This document shows, piece after piece, positions 25,788 to 34,694 of a DNA stretch of 41,972 nt. Origin of the DNA: JAHEJB01 sp041748175. GTDB taxonomy: Bacteria; Bacteroidota; Rhodothermia; Rhodothermales; Rubricoccaceae. The notes beneath the pieces are model-generated. The model made no database searches. It was given only the letters and a program-made list of their open reading frames with translations, and was not told where the DNA came from. The position numbers were made by a program, and so were the translations under genes. Position 1 is the first letter of the stretch, and the number at the start of each line of letters is the position of its first letter. The stretch is taken from the NCBI GenBank assembly GCA_041748175.1, contig JBGTDU010000129.1, positions 1 through 41,972 of the forward strand, written 5' to 3'.

Positions 25788-27320
25788 ATGCACCGCCTTT
25801 CCCACATCTTTCTGCTCCTCGCCGTTGCCGGTTGTGCATCTACTGCTCCGCAGGAAATCTTGCTGGTCGCCGACGATGCGCCGAACATCGCGCCTCCTAT
25901 TGAACAATTTGACGTCACGGCCCTGGAATTTCCCCAGCTGCGTGACGTGGCGTTGCCCGATGTCGAAGAGGTAGAACTGCCCAACGGTCTCAAGCTCTTC
26001 ATCGCGGAAGACCACTCCCTGCCGATGGTGAGCATTTCGGCGCGGATCGGTGCCGGTTCTGTTTGGGAGTCGGCGGACAGAATTGGCCTCGCCGGAATCG
26101 CGGGTTCTGTTATGCGTGCTGGTGGGACGACTTCGATGACTCCCGAGGAGCTGAACCTCGCCCTGGAGAATGTCGGCGCGACCATCGAGACGCAGATCGG
26201 CGACGATTCCGGATTTGCTTTCATGTCCACGCTCTCGGAAAGCCTCGATACTGTTCTGCCGCTATTCGCCGATGTGCTCATGAACCCCGCGTTCGATGCC
26301 GACCAGGTTGAGCTGGCCAGGACGCGGGCCAAGAGCGGGATCTCGCGGCGCAACGACAACCCTCAGAGCATTGCTACGCGCGAGCTTTTCAAGCTGGTTT
26401 TTGGAGCCGATAGCCCGTACGCGCGCGGCACCGAGTACTGGACGATAGATGCCATATCGCGCGAAGACTTGCAGGCGTTCCATGCGCAATATTTCCACCC
26501 AAACAACACGTCAATGGCCGTTTGGGGTAATTTTGACGCGACCGAGATGGCCGACAAGATTCAAGAGGCGTTCAGCGGATGGCAACCAGCGGACGCCTTC
26601 CAACGGCCCGAGCCGCCTCCCGTCGATACGGCACGCGAGAGCACGCTGCACTTCGTCCAAAAGGACGACGTGACCCAGAGTACGGTGCTCATCGGGCATC
26701 CCGGCGAGATCCGCCTGGACGATCCGGATTATTTTTCGGTGGTCGTGATGAATGAGATCCTGGGCGGCGGTTTCTCCAGCCGCCTGTTCCAAACCGTTCG
26801 CACGGACCTTGGACTGGCCTACGCTGTTTGGGGCAACTACTCGGCGGATTACGAGACGCCCGGGGTGTTCTACGCGGGCACGTTTACGAAGAGCGAAAGC
26901 ACCACAGACGCCGTCCGTGCGATGCAGGAGGTGATCACTTCGATGCGGACGACCGCGCCGTCCGAGGAAGAACTGTACCAGGCCAAAGAAGCCTACCTCA
27001 ACTCGTTCGTCTTCAACTTCGACACGAAGCAGGAAGTCCTGAACCGCCAAATGACGTACGCCTACTACGGCTACCCGTCCGATTTCGTCCAACAAATAAA
27101 GGCAGGCGTCGAGGCCGTGACCTCCGAAGATGTTCAGCGCGTGGCACAACGCTTTCTCCATCCCGACGAAGCCCACATCCTCATTCTTGGCAATGCGGGA
27201 GATTTTTCTGAGCCGATGTCCGTCCTCGGCGATGTGCAGGAGATTGATATCACCATTCCGCTAGCCAAGCCTGGAACGGCGATAGCCGCTCCGATGGATG
27301 ACGAGGCCGATGGCGAATGA
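25788..27320 (+). CDS. M16-family lipoprotein, inactive partner subunit
   Basis: A 510-residue M16 homologue with a lipoprotein signal (HIFLLLAVAGC, Cys16). Two M16 half-domains are present, beginning VEELPNGLKLFIAEDHSLPMVSISARI. At the place of the HxxEH zinc motif the sequence reads GLAGIAGSVMRAGGTT, so all zinc ligands are missing and it cannot be a zinc peptidase itself. The C-terminal half keeps GLAYAVWGNYSADYETPGVFYAG, the arginine/tyrosine-type region that helps bind substrate in inactive subunits of M16B heterodimers. Pairing with the active subunit encoded 137 bp upstream is therefore expected. The lipid anchor would tether the complex to a membrane. Confidence 0.92.
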   Translation: MHRLSHIFLLLAVAGCASTAPQEILLVADDAPNIAPPIEQFDVTALEFPQLRDVALPDVEEVELPNGLKLFIAEDHSLPMVSISARIGAGSVWESADRIGLAGIAGSVMRAGGTTSMTPEELNLALENVGATIETQIGDDSGFAFMSTLSESLDTVLPLFADVLMNPAFDADQVELARTRAKSGISRRNDNPQSIATRELFKLVFGADSPYARGTEYWTIDAISREDLQAFHAQYFHPNNTSMAVWGNFDATEMADKIQEAFSGWQPADAFQRPEPPPVDTARESTLHFVQKDDVTQSTVLIGHPGEIRLDDPDYFSVVVMNEILGGGFSSRLFQTVRTDLGLAYAVWGNYSADYETPGVFYAGTFTKSESTTDAVRAMQEVITSMRTTAPSEEELYQAKEAYLNSFVFNFDTKQEVLNRQMTYAYYGYPSDFVQQIKAGVEAVTSEDVQRVAQRFLHPDEAHILILGNAGDFSEPMSVLGDVQEIDITIPLAKPGTAIAAPMDDEADGE

Positions 27321-27391
27321 TCGCGTTTCGACGGACTGGTATTCCGCAAGGCTTCCCCCGATATTGCACGATTCCACATCCTGATATTCCC

Positions 27392-29122
27392 ATGCGATTC
27401 CTGTTTCTGCTTGCCACCGTTCTTTTCGCCGTGCCGCTGCTTGCTCAGGCACCTTCTGTCATCTCCGTTTCGCCGGCAGCCGCTTTTATTGGGGCTGATG
27501 TAGACAGCGACATCATCGTTCAGTTTGACGAAGCGCTGAACCCCGCGACGGTAACCTCCACAAGCTTTAACGTTTTCGGGAGATGGTCTGGCCCCGCTGC
27601 GGGAACTATCTCCTTCGAGGATGGAAACCGGAGGATCCGCTTCGTCTTGAATCAGCCTTGCGCGTCGGGCGAGTCGGTCACGGTTCGATTGTCGAAGGCG
27701 ATCACGGACGCAGGTGGGACTCCGCTGGATCACGCCTATTCCTGGGCGTTCTGGACGGCATCGAGAGCCTTGTCCGAACTCGCTTTTCAGGAGGTGTCTT
27801 TTCTTAGTCTCCGCGAGCCCGGGGAGGGCAACATCATCAGCTATGGCGCCTACGCGGGCGATCTCGACAACGACGGCTGGAGCGACCTCGCCGTGCCCAA
27901 CGAAGCTCCGGTCGACGTGCGGGTGTTGCTAAATCAGGGAAACGGCACGTATTCGGACTTCACGACCTTCCCGCTTCCGAATGGCTCTCTGCCAAGTACA
28001 AATGAGGGCGGCGATTTCAACGCGGACGGGAACATCGACATCGCCGTTGGGAATGGCAACAACAACAGGTTGAGCATCATGATAGGCGATGGCACGGGAG
28101 GTTTTCCATCGATCACGTCCTACCAGGCCACCGGTAACCAGATTCGCGGCCTCGCCGTGCTTGACGCCAACGGCGACGGCCACGAAGACATCGTTTCAGC
28201 CAACCAGGCGACTGGGACGCTGTCGTATTTCCAGGGGAACGGGGACGGAACGTTCGATGCGGCCACGGGCTTCGATGCGGGTGGATCGGGAGAGAGGGCT
28301 GTGGCTTCGGCGGACGCCAACGCCGACGGGATCATGGACCTTTTTGTGGGTGCAATTGGCAGCCGTGAGATCATCCTGATGCTCGGCAACGGCAACGGCG
28401 GTTTCGCGTTTTCCGATCGCATAGACACGGCCGGATCTCCCTGGATGGTCGTTGTCGGCGACCTTGATGGCGATGGCGACGCCGATGTGGCGTCGGCCGG
28501 ATCGAACGGCAATTCCGTAGATGTCGTCTTCGGCGACGGCGCGGGCGGTTTGGCATCGACCACGAGCGTTGCGTCCGGCAGCTTTACGATAGCGATCGAT
28601 CTCGGAGACCTGGATGGCGACGGTGATCTGGACATGGTCTCGAGCAACTTTTCCACCGGCGATTTCTATGTGCTCAAGAACGACGGATCCGGTGCGTTTT
28701 CGCTCGCCGAGACCCTATCGGTGAACGGCGCGGGCTCGTGCGCGGTTATCCACGATCGCGACAACGACGGCACCATGGAAATAACCGGCATCGACGAGAT
28801 CGAAGATCGGCTGTACTTCTATGAATCCGTCGGGACTGTTGCGAACGAAGTTCCAGGCGGCCATTCGGCAGACTTTGTCGTAACGCGCAATCCTTTTCGC
28901 GGAGAGACCACGCTCCGCCTCCTGTTGGATGAGCCGCAACACGTGCGCCTCCGAGTTTTCGATGTGCTCGGGCGGGAAGTAGCCGTCCTGCTGGATGAAG
29001 TCACTCCAGAAGGAGCGAAAGTTGTCCGCTGGTCCGCGGAAGGCTTGCCGTCGGGCGTCTACGTTTTCATGATGGAGACGCAATCCCGGACGCAGACTTC
29101 TCGCGTCACGCTTCTCCGTTAG
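27392..29122 (+). CDS. FG-GAP/VCBS-repeat protein with Ig-like domain and T9SS sorting domain
   Basis: A 576-residue exported protein. The ATG at 27392 gives signal peptide MRFLFLLATVLFAVPLLAQ; an ATG at 27317 would add 25 residues. Residues ~20-125 look like a bacterial Ig-like (Big_5/SbsA-type) domain (VISVSPAAAFIGADVDSDI...LDHAYSWAF). Next come about six FG-GAP/VCBS repeats with Ca2+-binding D-x-D-x-D-G loops (DLDNDGWSDLAV, DANGDGHEDIVS, DLDGDGDADVAS, DLDGDGDLDMVS), which form a beta-propeller. The C-terminus is a T9SS type-A sorting domain (RNPFRGETTLRL, VFDVLGREVAVLLDE, LPSGVYVFMME, ending TLLR). A surface or secreted binding protein is likely; the ligand is unknown. Confidence 0.9.
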   Translation: MRFLFLLATVLFAVPLLAQAPSVISVSPAAAFIGADVDSDIIVQFDEALNPATVTSTSFNVFGRWSGPAAGTISFEDGNRRIRFVLNQPCASGESVTVRLSKAITDAGGTPLDHAYSWAFWTASRALSELAFQEVSFLSLREPGEGNIISYGAYAGDLDNDGWSDLAVPNEAPVDVRVLLNQGNGTYSDFTTFPLPNGSLPSTNEGGDFNADGNIDIAVGNGNNNRLSIMIGDGTGGFPSITSYQATGNQIRGLAVLDANGDGHEDIVSANQATGTLSYFQGNGDGTFDAATGFDAGGSGERAVASADANADGIMDLFVGAIGSREIILMLGNGNGGFAFSDRIDTAGSPWMVVVGDLDGDGDADVASAGSNGNSVDVVFGDGAGGLASTTSVASGSFTIAIDLGDLDGDGDLDMVSSNFSTGDFYVLKNDGSGAFSLAETLSVNGAGSCAVIHDRDNDGTMEITGIDEIEDRLYFYESVGTVANEVPGGHSADFVVTRNPFRGETTLRLLLDEPQHVRLRVFDVLGREVAVLLDEVTPEGAKVVRWSAEGLPSGVYVFMMETQSRTQTSRVTLLR

Positions 29123-29179
29123 TGGCGCACCTAGTCAGGGCGTCCGGGAGATAGCTGCCGAAACACCAACTGAACCGCC

Positions 29180-29992
29180 ATGGGTCGTCGACGAATTCTC
29201 ACGCTTGCATTGCTGTGCGGCGTCGCGGCGTGCAGCGGCCCTCCGAGCGCGGAAGATCTAACGCCCGATTTGCTGGACGTCTGGGTTGGGTTGGGTGATG
29301 CCGGGACCCCGATCGCCTCCGTGCAGGGCACGCCGTGCGATTCCGATTTCGGGACCTGGTTCCCAGATTTCGGCGTTCGTGGCCTTGCCTGCGTCGCGGC
29401 ACAAGTAGTTCACCCCAGAACCCTGCTCGGACGCGCAGGGGGGCAGGTTTTTGAAAGCGGACCACATACCGCCAATCGCGAATCCTTTCAACTTGATCTG
29501 TCCAGCGAGCGCGATTTTGGTCGGTACAATCGGGCGTTCGTCGCGTGGATGATTGACAACGGCATTGTCGGAGAAGGACGTCCCGCGCTACGCGCGCTCA
29601 CGCAGCCGATCTACGACGGCCACCTCCGGCAACTGGCGCGGATCTACCTGCTGACGTTCAGCGATATGGCCGCGGACGGATTCCCCGGTTCAACGCCCGC
29701 TGGAATCCTCTCCGACTACGCCAGCTTCCTCGCAGGTGGGCCCATTCCGGAGGGTGCCGAGAGCTATGAAGGCGGGTTCTCCGTCCTCGCATTCACGGAA
29801 CTCAGCGAGACGATCGTTCCGCGGACGGGGCTGCGAGTGGACAACGAATGGACCGCCAAGTACGAGGCCAACACGGCCTATGGTTTCTGGCTTCGCCGCC
29901 GCTCCGACGGCACAATTGGCCAGTGGCGAGATGGGCTGATCCGGCTGCTTGAGACGTACGATGCCGAATGGTTGTCGGAGCAAAATGGTTGA
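29180..29992 (+). CDS. Lipoprotein of unknown function
   Basis: A 270-residue predicted lipoprotein with Arg-rich start MGRRRILTLALLCGVAAC (lipobox GVAAC, Cys18). I do not recognise the family. The mature part has Cys pairs (TPCDSDFGTWFPDFGVRGLAC), a DFGRYNRAFVAWMIDNGIVG segment, a helical stretch (YDGHLRQLARIYLLTFSDMA) and an aromatic C-terminal region (ANTAYGFWLRRRSDGTIGQW). No membrane helices beyond the signal and no catalytic motif are evident. It is the last gene of the plus-strand run and ends 41 bp before the converging MoaD-like gene. Confidence 0.75.
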   Translation: MGRRRILTLALLCGVAACSGPPSAEDLTPDLLDVWVGLGDAGTPIASVQGTPCDSDFGTWFPDFGVRGLACVAAQVVHPRTLLGRAGGQVFESGPHTANRESFQLDLSSERDFGRYNRAFVAWMIDNGIVGEGRPALRALTQPIYDGHLRQLARIYLLTFSDMAADGFPGSTPAGILSDYASFLAGGPIPEGAESYEGGFSVLAFTELSETIVPRTGLRVDNEWTAKYEANTAYGFWLRRRSDGTIGQWRDGLIRLLETYDAEWLSEQNG

Positions 29993-30033
29993 TACCTGCG
30001 GGAAGGCATCACGAGCGCGATCCCGTTTCCTGC

Positions 30034-30330
30034 TCAACCTCCTGCGATCGCACCCAGGATTATGAGCGGCTGCGCTCCCGATATGACTTCGGCTGGAAGC
30101 GGGGAATCGGGGGGATCATGGGAAATGTCCTCGTCGAGCGCGAAGAATCGCAGGAAGGGTCTTCGTTTCCCCGAACTGTGTTCACGAATGGTCCCGGCCA
30201 GCATCGGATAGCGAGCTTCCAGCGCATCGAGCACCGAACGTAGCGTTTCGGGCTTTTCAACCTCAAGCGCTACCTCTCTCCCGGTGTTCGCCAGCGTCTG
30301 AAGATGTTGGGGCAGGATGACGCGAATCAT
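30034..30330 (-). CDS. MoaD/ThiS-family ubiquitin-like sulfur carrier protein
   Basis: A 98-residue beta-grasp protein ending in Gly-Gly (LGAIAGG). This is the C-terminal tail that is adenylated and thiocarboxylated in MoaD (molybdopterin synthesis) and ThiS (thiamine). The body has the fold's order: MIRVILPQHLQTLANT, a helix (SVLDALEARYPMLAGTIR), then LRFFALDEDI and VISGAQPLIILGA. It is larger than ThiS and typical of the MoaD-like group. No moa or thi gene is nearby. It lies 15 bp downstream of the BNR-repeat gene, and to my recollection this MoaD-BNR pairing recurs in other bacteria. Which pathway receives the sulfur is unknown. Confidence 0.85.
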   Translation of the reverse strand: MIRVILPQHLQTLANTGREVALEVEKPETLRSVLDALEARYPMLAGTIREHSSGKRRPFLRFFALDEDISHDPPDSPLPAEVISGAQPLIILGAIAGG

Positions 30331-30345
30331 GGACTCAGGTGGTTG

Positions 30346-31461
30346 CTACGCCAACGTCTGGACCTCAACGGAGAGCACCGCCGGAAGGTCTCGGACGACC
30401 GCGTTCCAATTATCTCCGGCATCAGTGGAGGCGTACACCTGCCCGCCCGTCGTGCCGAAGTACACGCCGCAGGCATCGAGCGAATCCACCGCCATCGCGT
30501 CGCGCAGGACGTTGACGTAGCAATCTTCCTGCGGGAGCCCGTTGGTCAGCGCCTCCCATTCGTTCCCACCCGTCCGGCTGCGGTAGACGCGGAGTTTCCC
30601 TTCGGGCGGGAAGTGCTCCGAGTCGCTCTTGATGGGAACGACAAAGATCGTGTCCGGCTCGTGCGCGTGGACATCGATGGGAAAGCCGAAATCGGTCGGC
30701 AGGTTGCCGCTTACTTCGTGCCAGGAGTCTCCGGCATCGTCGCTGCGCATCACGTCCCAGTGCTTCTGCATGAACAGCACATCCGGTCGAGCAGGATGCA
30801 TGGCGATGCGATGCACGCAATGGCCGACCTCCGCCTCGGGGTCTGGTATGTACTCGGACTTGAGCCCGCGGTTGATAGGACGCCAGCTCTCGCCCCCGTC
30901 GTCTGTTCGGAACGCGCCCGCCGCCGAGATGGCGACGAATATCCGCTGCGGATCCGTCGGATGCAGAAGGATCGTGTGCAGGCAAAGCCCGCCCGCGCCA
31001 GGCTGCCAGGCTGGACCCGTGCCGTGGCCGCGAAGCCCGGACAGCTCTTTCCAGGTCTTCCCGCCATCGGTTGTCCGGAAAAGAGCGGCATCCTCTACTC
31101 CCGCATATACCGTGTCCGGATCAGTGAGGGAGGGTTCCAGATGCCACACCCGCTTGAACTCCCACGGATGGGGCGTGCCGTCGTACCACTGGTGCGTGCC
31201 CGGATCACCTGTGTACTGGAAGTCGTTGCCTACCTGCTCCCACGTTAAGCCGCCGTCGTTGGAGCGTTGAATCACCTGTCCAAACCAGTCAGTGGACTGC
31301 GAAACGTAGATGCGGTTGGGATCCGCGGGCGAGCCTTTCATGTGATAGACCTCCCAGCCGCCGAAGTGGGGTCCGCTCACCTCCCACTTCTCACGCTTGC
31401 CGTCCGACATCAGGACGAACGCGCCTTTCTTGGTCCCAACCAATAGCCGAATCTTGCTCAT
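30346..31461 (-). CDS. BNR/sialidase-like repeat beta-propeller protein
   Basis: A 371-residue cytoplasmic-looking protein (no signal peptide from the ATG at 31461, MSKIRLLVGTKKGAFVL; an ATG at 31527 would add 22 residues). It has several BNR/Asp-box repeats of the S-x-D-x-G-x-x-W type (SNDGGLTWEQV, TTDGGKTWKEL, RTDDGGESWRPI, RSDDAGDSWHEV, STDAGDNWNAV), which build a six- or seven-bladed propeller. Such proteins are often labelled exo-alpha-sialidase or glycosyl hydrolase, but the arginine triad of true sialidases cannot be assigned here, so enzymatic function is unsupported. It is followed by a MoaD-like gene in the same orientation. Confidence 0.87.
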   Translation of the reverse strand: MSKIRLLVGTKKGAFVLMSDGKREKWEVSGPHFGGWEVYHMKGSPADPNRIYVSQSTDWFGQVIQRSNDGGLTWEQVGNDFQYTGDPGTHQWYDGTPHPWEFKRVWHLEPSLTDPDTVYAGVEDAALFRTTDGGKTWKELSGLRGHGTGPAWQPGAGGLCLHTILLHPTDPQRIFVAISAAGAFRTDDGGESWRPINRGLKSEYIPDPEAEVGHCVHRIAMHPARPDVLFMQKHWDVMRSDDAGDSWHEVSGNLPTDFGFPIDVHAHEPDTIFVVPIKSDSEHFPPEGKLRVYRSRTGGNEWEALTNGLPQEDCYVNVLRDAMAVDSLDACGVYFGTTGGQVYASTDAGDNWNAVVRDLPAVLSVEVQTLA

Positions 31462-31589
31462 TTCAGGTGCCCTCCAGCATTGTGATAGCAAACGTCTAAG
31501 GTAATTCGGACGCCGCCGACTGTCCACGCAACGACCTGTATCCTGCGCACGTGGTGCCCGATCTCGCGGGTCTCACGCCGAGCCGTCCG

Positions 31590-32537
31590 CTACCTGACCA
31601 CCGTGAATCGCCTCGACGCCATGCTACCGTCGTGGAGGGAAACGCGCAGGAGGTAGGTGCCGGATCCGAGCTGGTCCGCCGGGACGTCGAAGCGGCTCAA
31701 ACCTGGCGGAAGAAGCAGGGCCGTGCTCCAGAGCCGGCGGCCCACCGCATCAAACAGCTCCGCAGATGCTTGCGTTGTTGTCACGGAATGAATCTCGAAA
31801 TCGGCTCGGTCCCGGACAGGATTTCCCAGTACACGCACGTCAAGATCACTGGCAGTTGGCGCGGAGGGCTCGACGGCCACGACAATTAGAGGCGTTCCAT
31901 ATTCCACCCCACCGATTCTCGCGTAGTGGAGCCGGGGTCCCCAGAGATTTCCCGCTCCGGTGGGGCCGACGTCCGCGACGAATGCCGAGTAGATGAGCCC
32001 ACCAAGGAAGAATGTCTTGATGGCTGCCACGCTAACAGGGGCTCCTCCCGGCGCCGTCCATATCTCGTCATAAGCGCCCTCTACGAACAGGGAGTCCCCT
32101 GAGGATGTTGGGCAGTCGACGCGCGCGCCGAAGCCGAGGCGAAGGTCGCGCTCGAAGTAGTCGTCGTCGCTACAGGGATCGACAGGGGGCGAATCGCTAC
32201 TCGGCGAGGCCACAGAGACGACAAAGCCCGACGTGTCATACCGGACGAAGTCGGTGCTGGTGAACACGACGTCTCCGAACACCGGCCTGTTCTGGTAAGA
32301 AATTTCGCGCTCGAAATACTGGCGACCGCCTACGGTCGTGTCGGCGACGAGGTGGTATCGCGTGTTTTCGAAATGGCTGGTCTCCTCGTGGTACTCCCAG
32401 AGATTTCCAACGGCAAGCGGATAGTATCGATGCCAGTCGAGTGTGTCTTGCGGCGTCTGGGCGAGCGCGCTGGCTGGAACCAGCAGCGCAACGAGCGCCA
32501 AGGCACAGATGGTTCTATGTCGATCCGGTTGCGACAT
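31590..32537 (-). CDS. Secreted protein of unknown function with T9SS sorting domain
   Basis: A 315-residue exported protein. The ATG at 32537 (MSQPDRHRTICALALVALLVPASALAQ) supplies a signal peptide; the open frame extends upstream but would overlap the CBM9 gene. The mature N-terminus has the phrase YYPLAVGNLWEYHEE, often seen in secreted Bacteroidota and Rhodothermota proteins, followed by beta-rich sequence without a known catalytic motif. The last ~75 residues form a T9SS type-A sorting domain (VLGNPVRDRADFEI, LFDAVGRRLWSTALL, LGSGTYLLRVS, ending TVVR). The function of the globular part is unknown. It lies 76 bp downstream of the CBM9-like gene. Confidence 0.85.
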   Translation of the reverse strand: MSQPDRHRTICALALVALLVPASALAQTPQDTLDWHRYYPLAVGNLWEYHEETSHFENTRYHLVADTTVGGRQYFEREISYQNRPVFGDVVFTSTDFVRYDTSGFVVSVASPSSDSPPVDPCSDDDYFERDLRLGFGARVDCPTSSGDSLFVEGAYDEIWTAPGGAPVSVAAIKTFFLGGLIYSAFVADVGPTGAGNLWGPRLHYARIGGVEYGTPLIVVAVEPSAPTASDLDVRVLGNPVRDRADFEIHSVTTTQASAELFDAVGRRLWSTALLLPPGLSRFDVPADQLGSGTYLLRVSLHDGSMASRRFTVVR

Positions 32538-32613
32538 CCCAAAACGTACGGTACAAAAAGCGAGGATCCAAGACAGCCCATGCGATGAGCACCTCGTAGG
32601 CGGATTTCGGCTG

Positions 32614-33288
32614 CTATTTGAAAAGCAGTGCGCCAAAATATCCCGGCATGTGAAACCGGGGCGTTGGGTGATCGACGGGCGCCCATGTAAGCCAATGGGG
32701 ATGGGAGGATTCATCGGCGCACTTGTAGAAATTGGCCTTCCAGATGACACCCGGAGCAGGATCTGTGGCAGCAGGGCAGTACTTCCTGAGGATGTCAAAG
32801 GGCAGGCGATATTCGAGCGTCCATGTCGTGGGCTCTTTGATTTCGGGTTCAACCATCTTTGGAAGCGAGTGCGCGATCTCGATTCGATCGCAATCCTCGG
32901 CGGCTACGGGCATTGCTTCCTCGTTTTTCGGATGCCACCAAAAGAGCATCGTACCTCCGCAGTTGATCTCAAGGTTGAAGTAGGAAAGCCCTAGATCCGG
33001 CCCCGGCGTGAAGAAAAACTCCACGCAACTGTCCTTGTAAACGGGGTCTTGATGGTTTTCCGCGACCGCTCGAACGTAGCGATCCGCAACCCGAAAGATG
33101 AGGGTGAGCGCATCGTCGTCCCACAGGAGTTTTGCTTCGACATGGGGACGATGAACCGGCGCATCGCCCATGTGGTGAGCGAGAGCGAGGTGCTCGATGC
33201 TCTGCCATGCTGGTCTTTCCCAGATTCCGTCAATCTCGGTCGCTGCGGGGAGTTTCGTCACGTTGTACTCGAGCGGCTCGGTCCGCAT
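32614..33288 (-). CDS. Carbohydrate-binding family 9 (CBM9)-like protein
   Basis: A 224-residue single-domain protein resembling CBM9 beta-sandwiches. From the ATG at 33288 (MRTEPLEYNVTKLP) there is no signal peptide, so it may be cytoplasmic; an alternative ATG at 33378 adds 30 unrelated residues. Family features are EIDGIWERPAWQS near the start, AKLLWDDDALTLIFRVAD, the conserved VYKDSCVEFFFTPGPD strand, and FNLEINCGGTMLFWW. It continues with WTLEYRLPFDIL and WKANFYKCADESSHPHWLTWAPV, and ends FHMPGYFGALLF. Many such proteins are annotated only as carbohydrate-binding family 9-like; the ligand is unknown. Confidence 0.88.
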   Translation of the reverse strand: MRTEPLEYNVTKLPAATEIDGIWERPAWQSIEHLALAHHMGDAPVHRPHVEAKLLWDDDALTLIFRVADRYVRAVAENHQDPVYKDSCVEFFFTPGPDLGLSYFNLEINCGGTMLFWWHPKNEEAMPVAAEDCDRIEIAHSLPKMVEPEIKEPTTWTLEYRLPFDILRKYCPAATDPAPGVIWKANFYKCADESSHPHWLTWAPVDHPTPRFHMPGYFGALLFK

Positions 33289-33386
33289 GATGGAAATAGG
33301 GATGCATGGAAAGACGCAGTTGCCGTTTGACCTACGAGAGCGAAGCGAAACGACTGCATCATCACATGATATCGACAACGGACCAT

Positions 33387-34694
33387 TTATCGGGCGACGT
33401 CCAGTCTCAACGCTGTCTTAATCCCATCCAGCCACTCCACCGCGACGCCCGCCAGATTTGCGTATCTCGGCCATTCGGAGACCACCTCCTGCACCTCCCG
33501 GACAATGGCTTCAGCCCGCCCCCGCTTCATCGAGGCCGCTTTCGCGCACGCCTTGAAGTCGGCCATCGTGAAGCCGTCCCGCTTACCGTTCATCGTCATT
33601 TGGTGGCTGGAGGTCCATCGGCCGGATGGGTTGTAGCTGTACGTGACATCGTAGGCAGGGGAGAGTGCCCAGGCTCCAGACTTGTCCATCAGGAACGCGA
33701 TATTCTTGACGTGGTCATCCTGGTTGCGCGCGATAACGTTGAAGGCAATCCGCCTGAACTGCTCTTCGATGGCGCTCATCGGCAGACCAAGTTGGCGGAT
33801 GATGAGGAGCGCCTGTTCGTAGGAGTATGCCCCCGCTAGGTTGAAGTCGTAGTGGGCCAGCGCTCCTAGCGATTGCATGTGGAGCTTTCCACCGCCATCC
33901 AGCCGGTCGAAGCGTTTCGTCATGAAGTGTTTGCGGTCGTTCTCTTCCAGCAACCGGCACTCGCTCATCGTTATGCCCGCATCGAGCGCCATGAGGTAGT
34001 AGGCATATTCGATGACGCCGTAGCCCTGCGGGTCGTCAAGTTCCTTGTCCTTGTTGCCCTCAACACCGTCAAACTTGAGGAGCCAGTAATCGAAGCCATC
34101 GCCTGCCTCGATCTGCCCGGAACGTACCTCGTTCGTTTCCCGATTCCACGCGATCACTGCCTTTGCGCGCGCGCCGCCTGCTGAGGTTCCGACGCGGAGA
34201 ATGTCCTTGAGGGATTCCTCCCGATCTATTCCTGCAAACGATTTTGAAAGGTCACCGCGGTTGGACAAGACTTCCGACGCAAGCTCCACCAGTCGGGCTA
34301 TCTCGATCTTCTCGGCATTCTGCGGACGTGGCCCTGTCGCGGGTACGAACTCTAGTGCGCCCATTCCGCGCTTTCCCGTGTAGCACAGCCGCTCGATCGC
34401 GTTGAAGGACCCGGGCTGACGGCCCTGCGTAGCCAGCCAGGTGTCAATCAGAGCGTTCCCAAATTTGTCGGGAAGGGAATCGGCGAGGAGGCCCGGAAGC
34501 CCAAGGAACACATCGCGCGACAGATTCGGGAACGTGTACACTCGATTCGAGAGAGCCATGACCAGGGGCGAGACCTCAATGCCGCTCTGTGTGAATCCCA
34601 CGTCGTACTCGAACGCCGCCACATCCTTGCCATCCTCCAACGATATCGCCCCAATTGTTCGATCCCAGAGTTTGACTTCCGCAATCGTGCTCAT
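33387..34694 (-). CDS. hipA: HipA-family serine/threonine kinase toxin
   Basis: The toxin of a HipBA-type II toxin-antitoxin module. HipA kinases phosphorylate targets such as glutamyl-tRNA synthetase, stalling translation and promoting persistence. The 435 residues match the full-length E. coli-type protein (440). The N-terminal subdomain has FTQSGIEVSPLVMALS and GLPGLLADSLPDKFGNALID. The Gly-rich P-loop-like segment is GTSAGGARAKA (169-179). The catalytic loop is RNQDDHVKN (323-331, with Asp326 as the likely base and Asn331). The metal-binding DFG-equivalent is PAYDV (Asp349). All catalytic elements appear intact. The start codon overlaps the hipB stop by 4 bp (ATGA), implying translational coupling. 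Confidence 0.93.
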   Translation of the reverse strand: MSTIAEVKLWDRTIGAISLEDGKDVAAFEYDVGFTQSGIEVSPLVMALSNRVYTFPNLSRDVFLGLPGLLADSLPDKFGNALIDTWLATQGRQPGSFNAIERLCYTGKRGMGALEFVPATGPRPQNAEKIEIARLVELASEVLSNRGDLSKSFAGIDREESLKDILRVGTSAGGARAKAVIAWNRETNEVRSGQIEAGDGFDYWLLKFDGVEGNKDKELDDPQGYGVIEYAYYLMALDAGITMSECRLLEENDRKHFMTKRFDRLDGGGKLHMQSLGALAHYDFNLAGAYSYEQALLIIRQLGLPMSAIEEQFRRIAFNVIARNQDDHVKNIAFLMDKSGAWALSPAYDVTYSYNPSGRWTSSHQMTMNGKRDGFTMADFKACAKAASMKRGRAEAIVREVQEVVSEWPRYANLAGVAVEWLDGIKTALRLDVAR

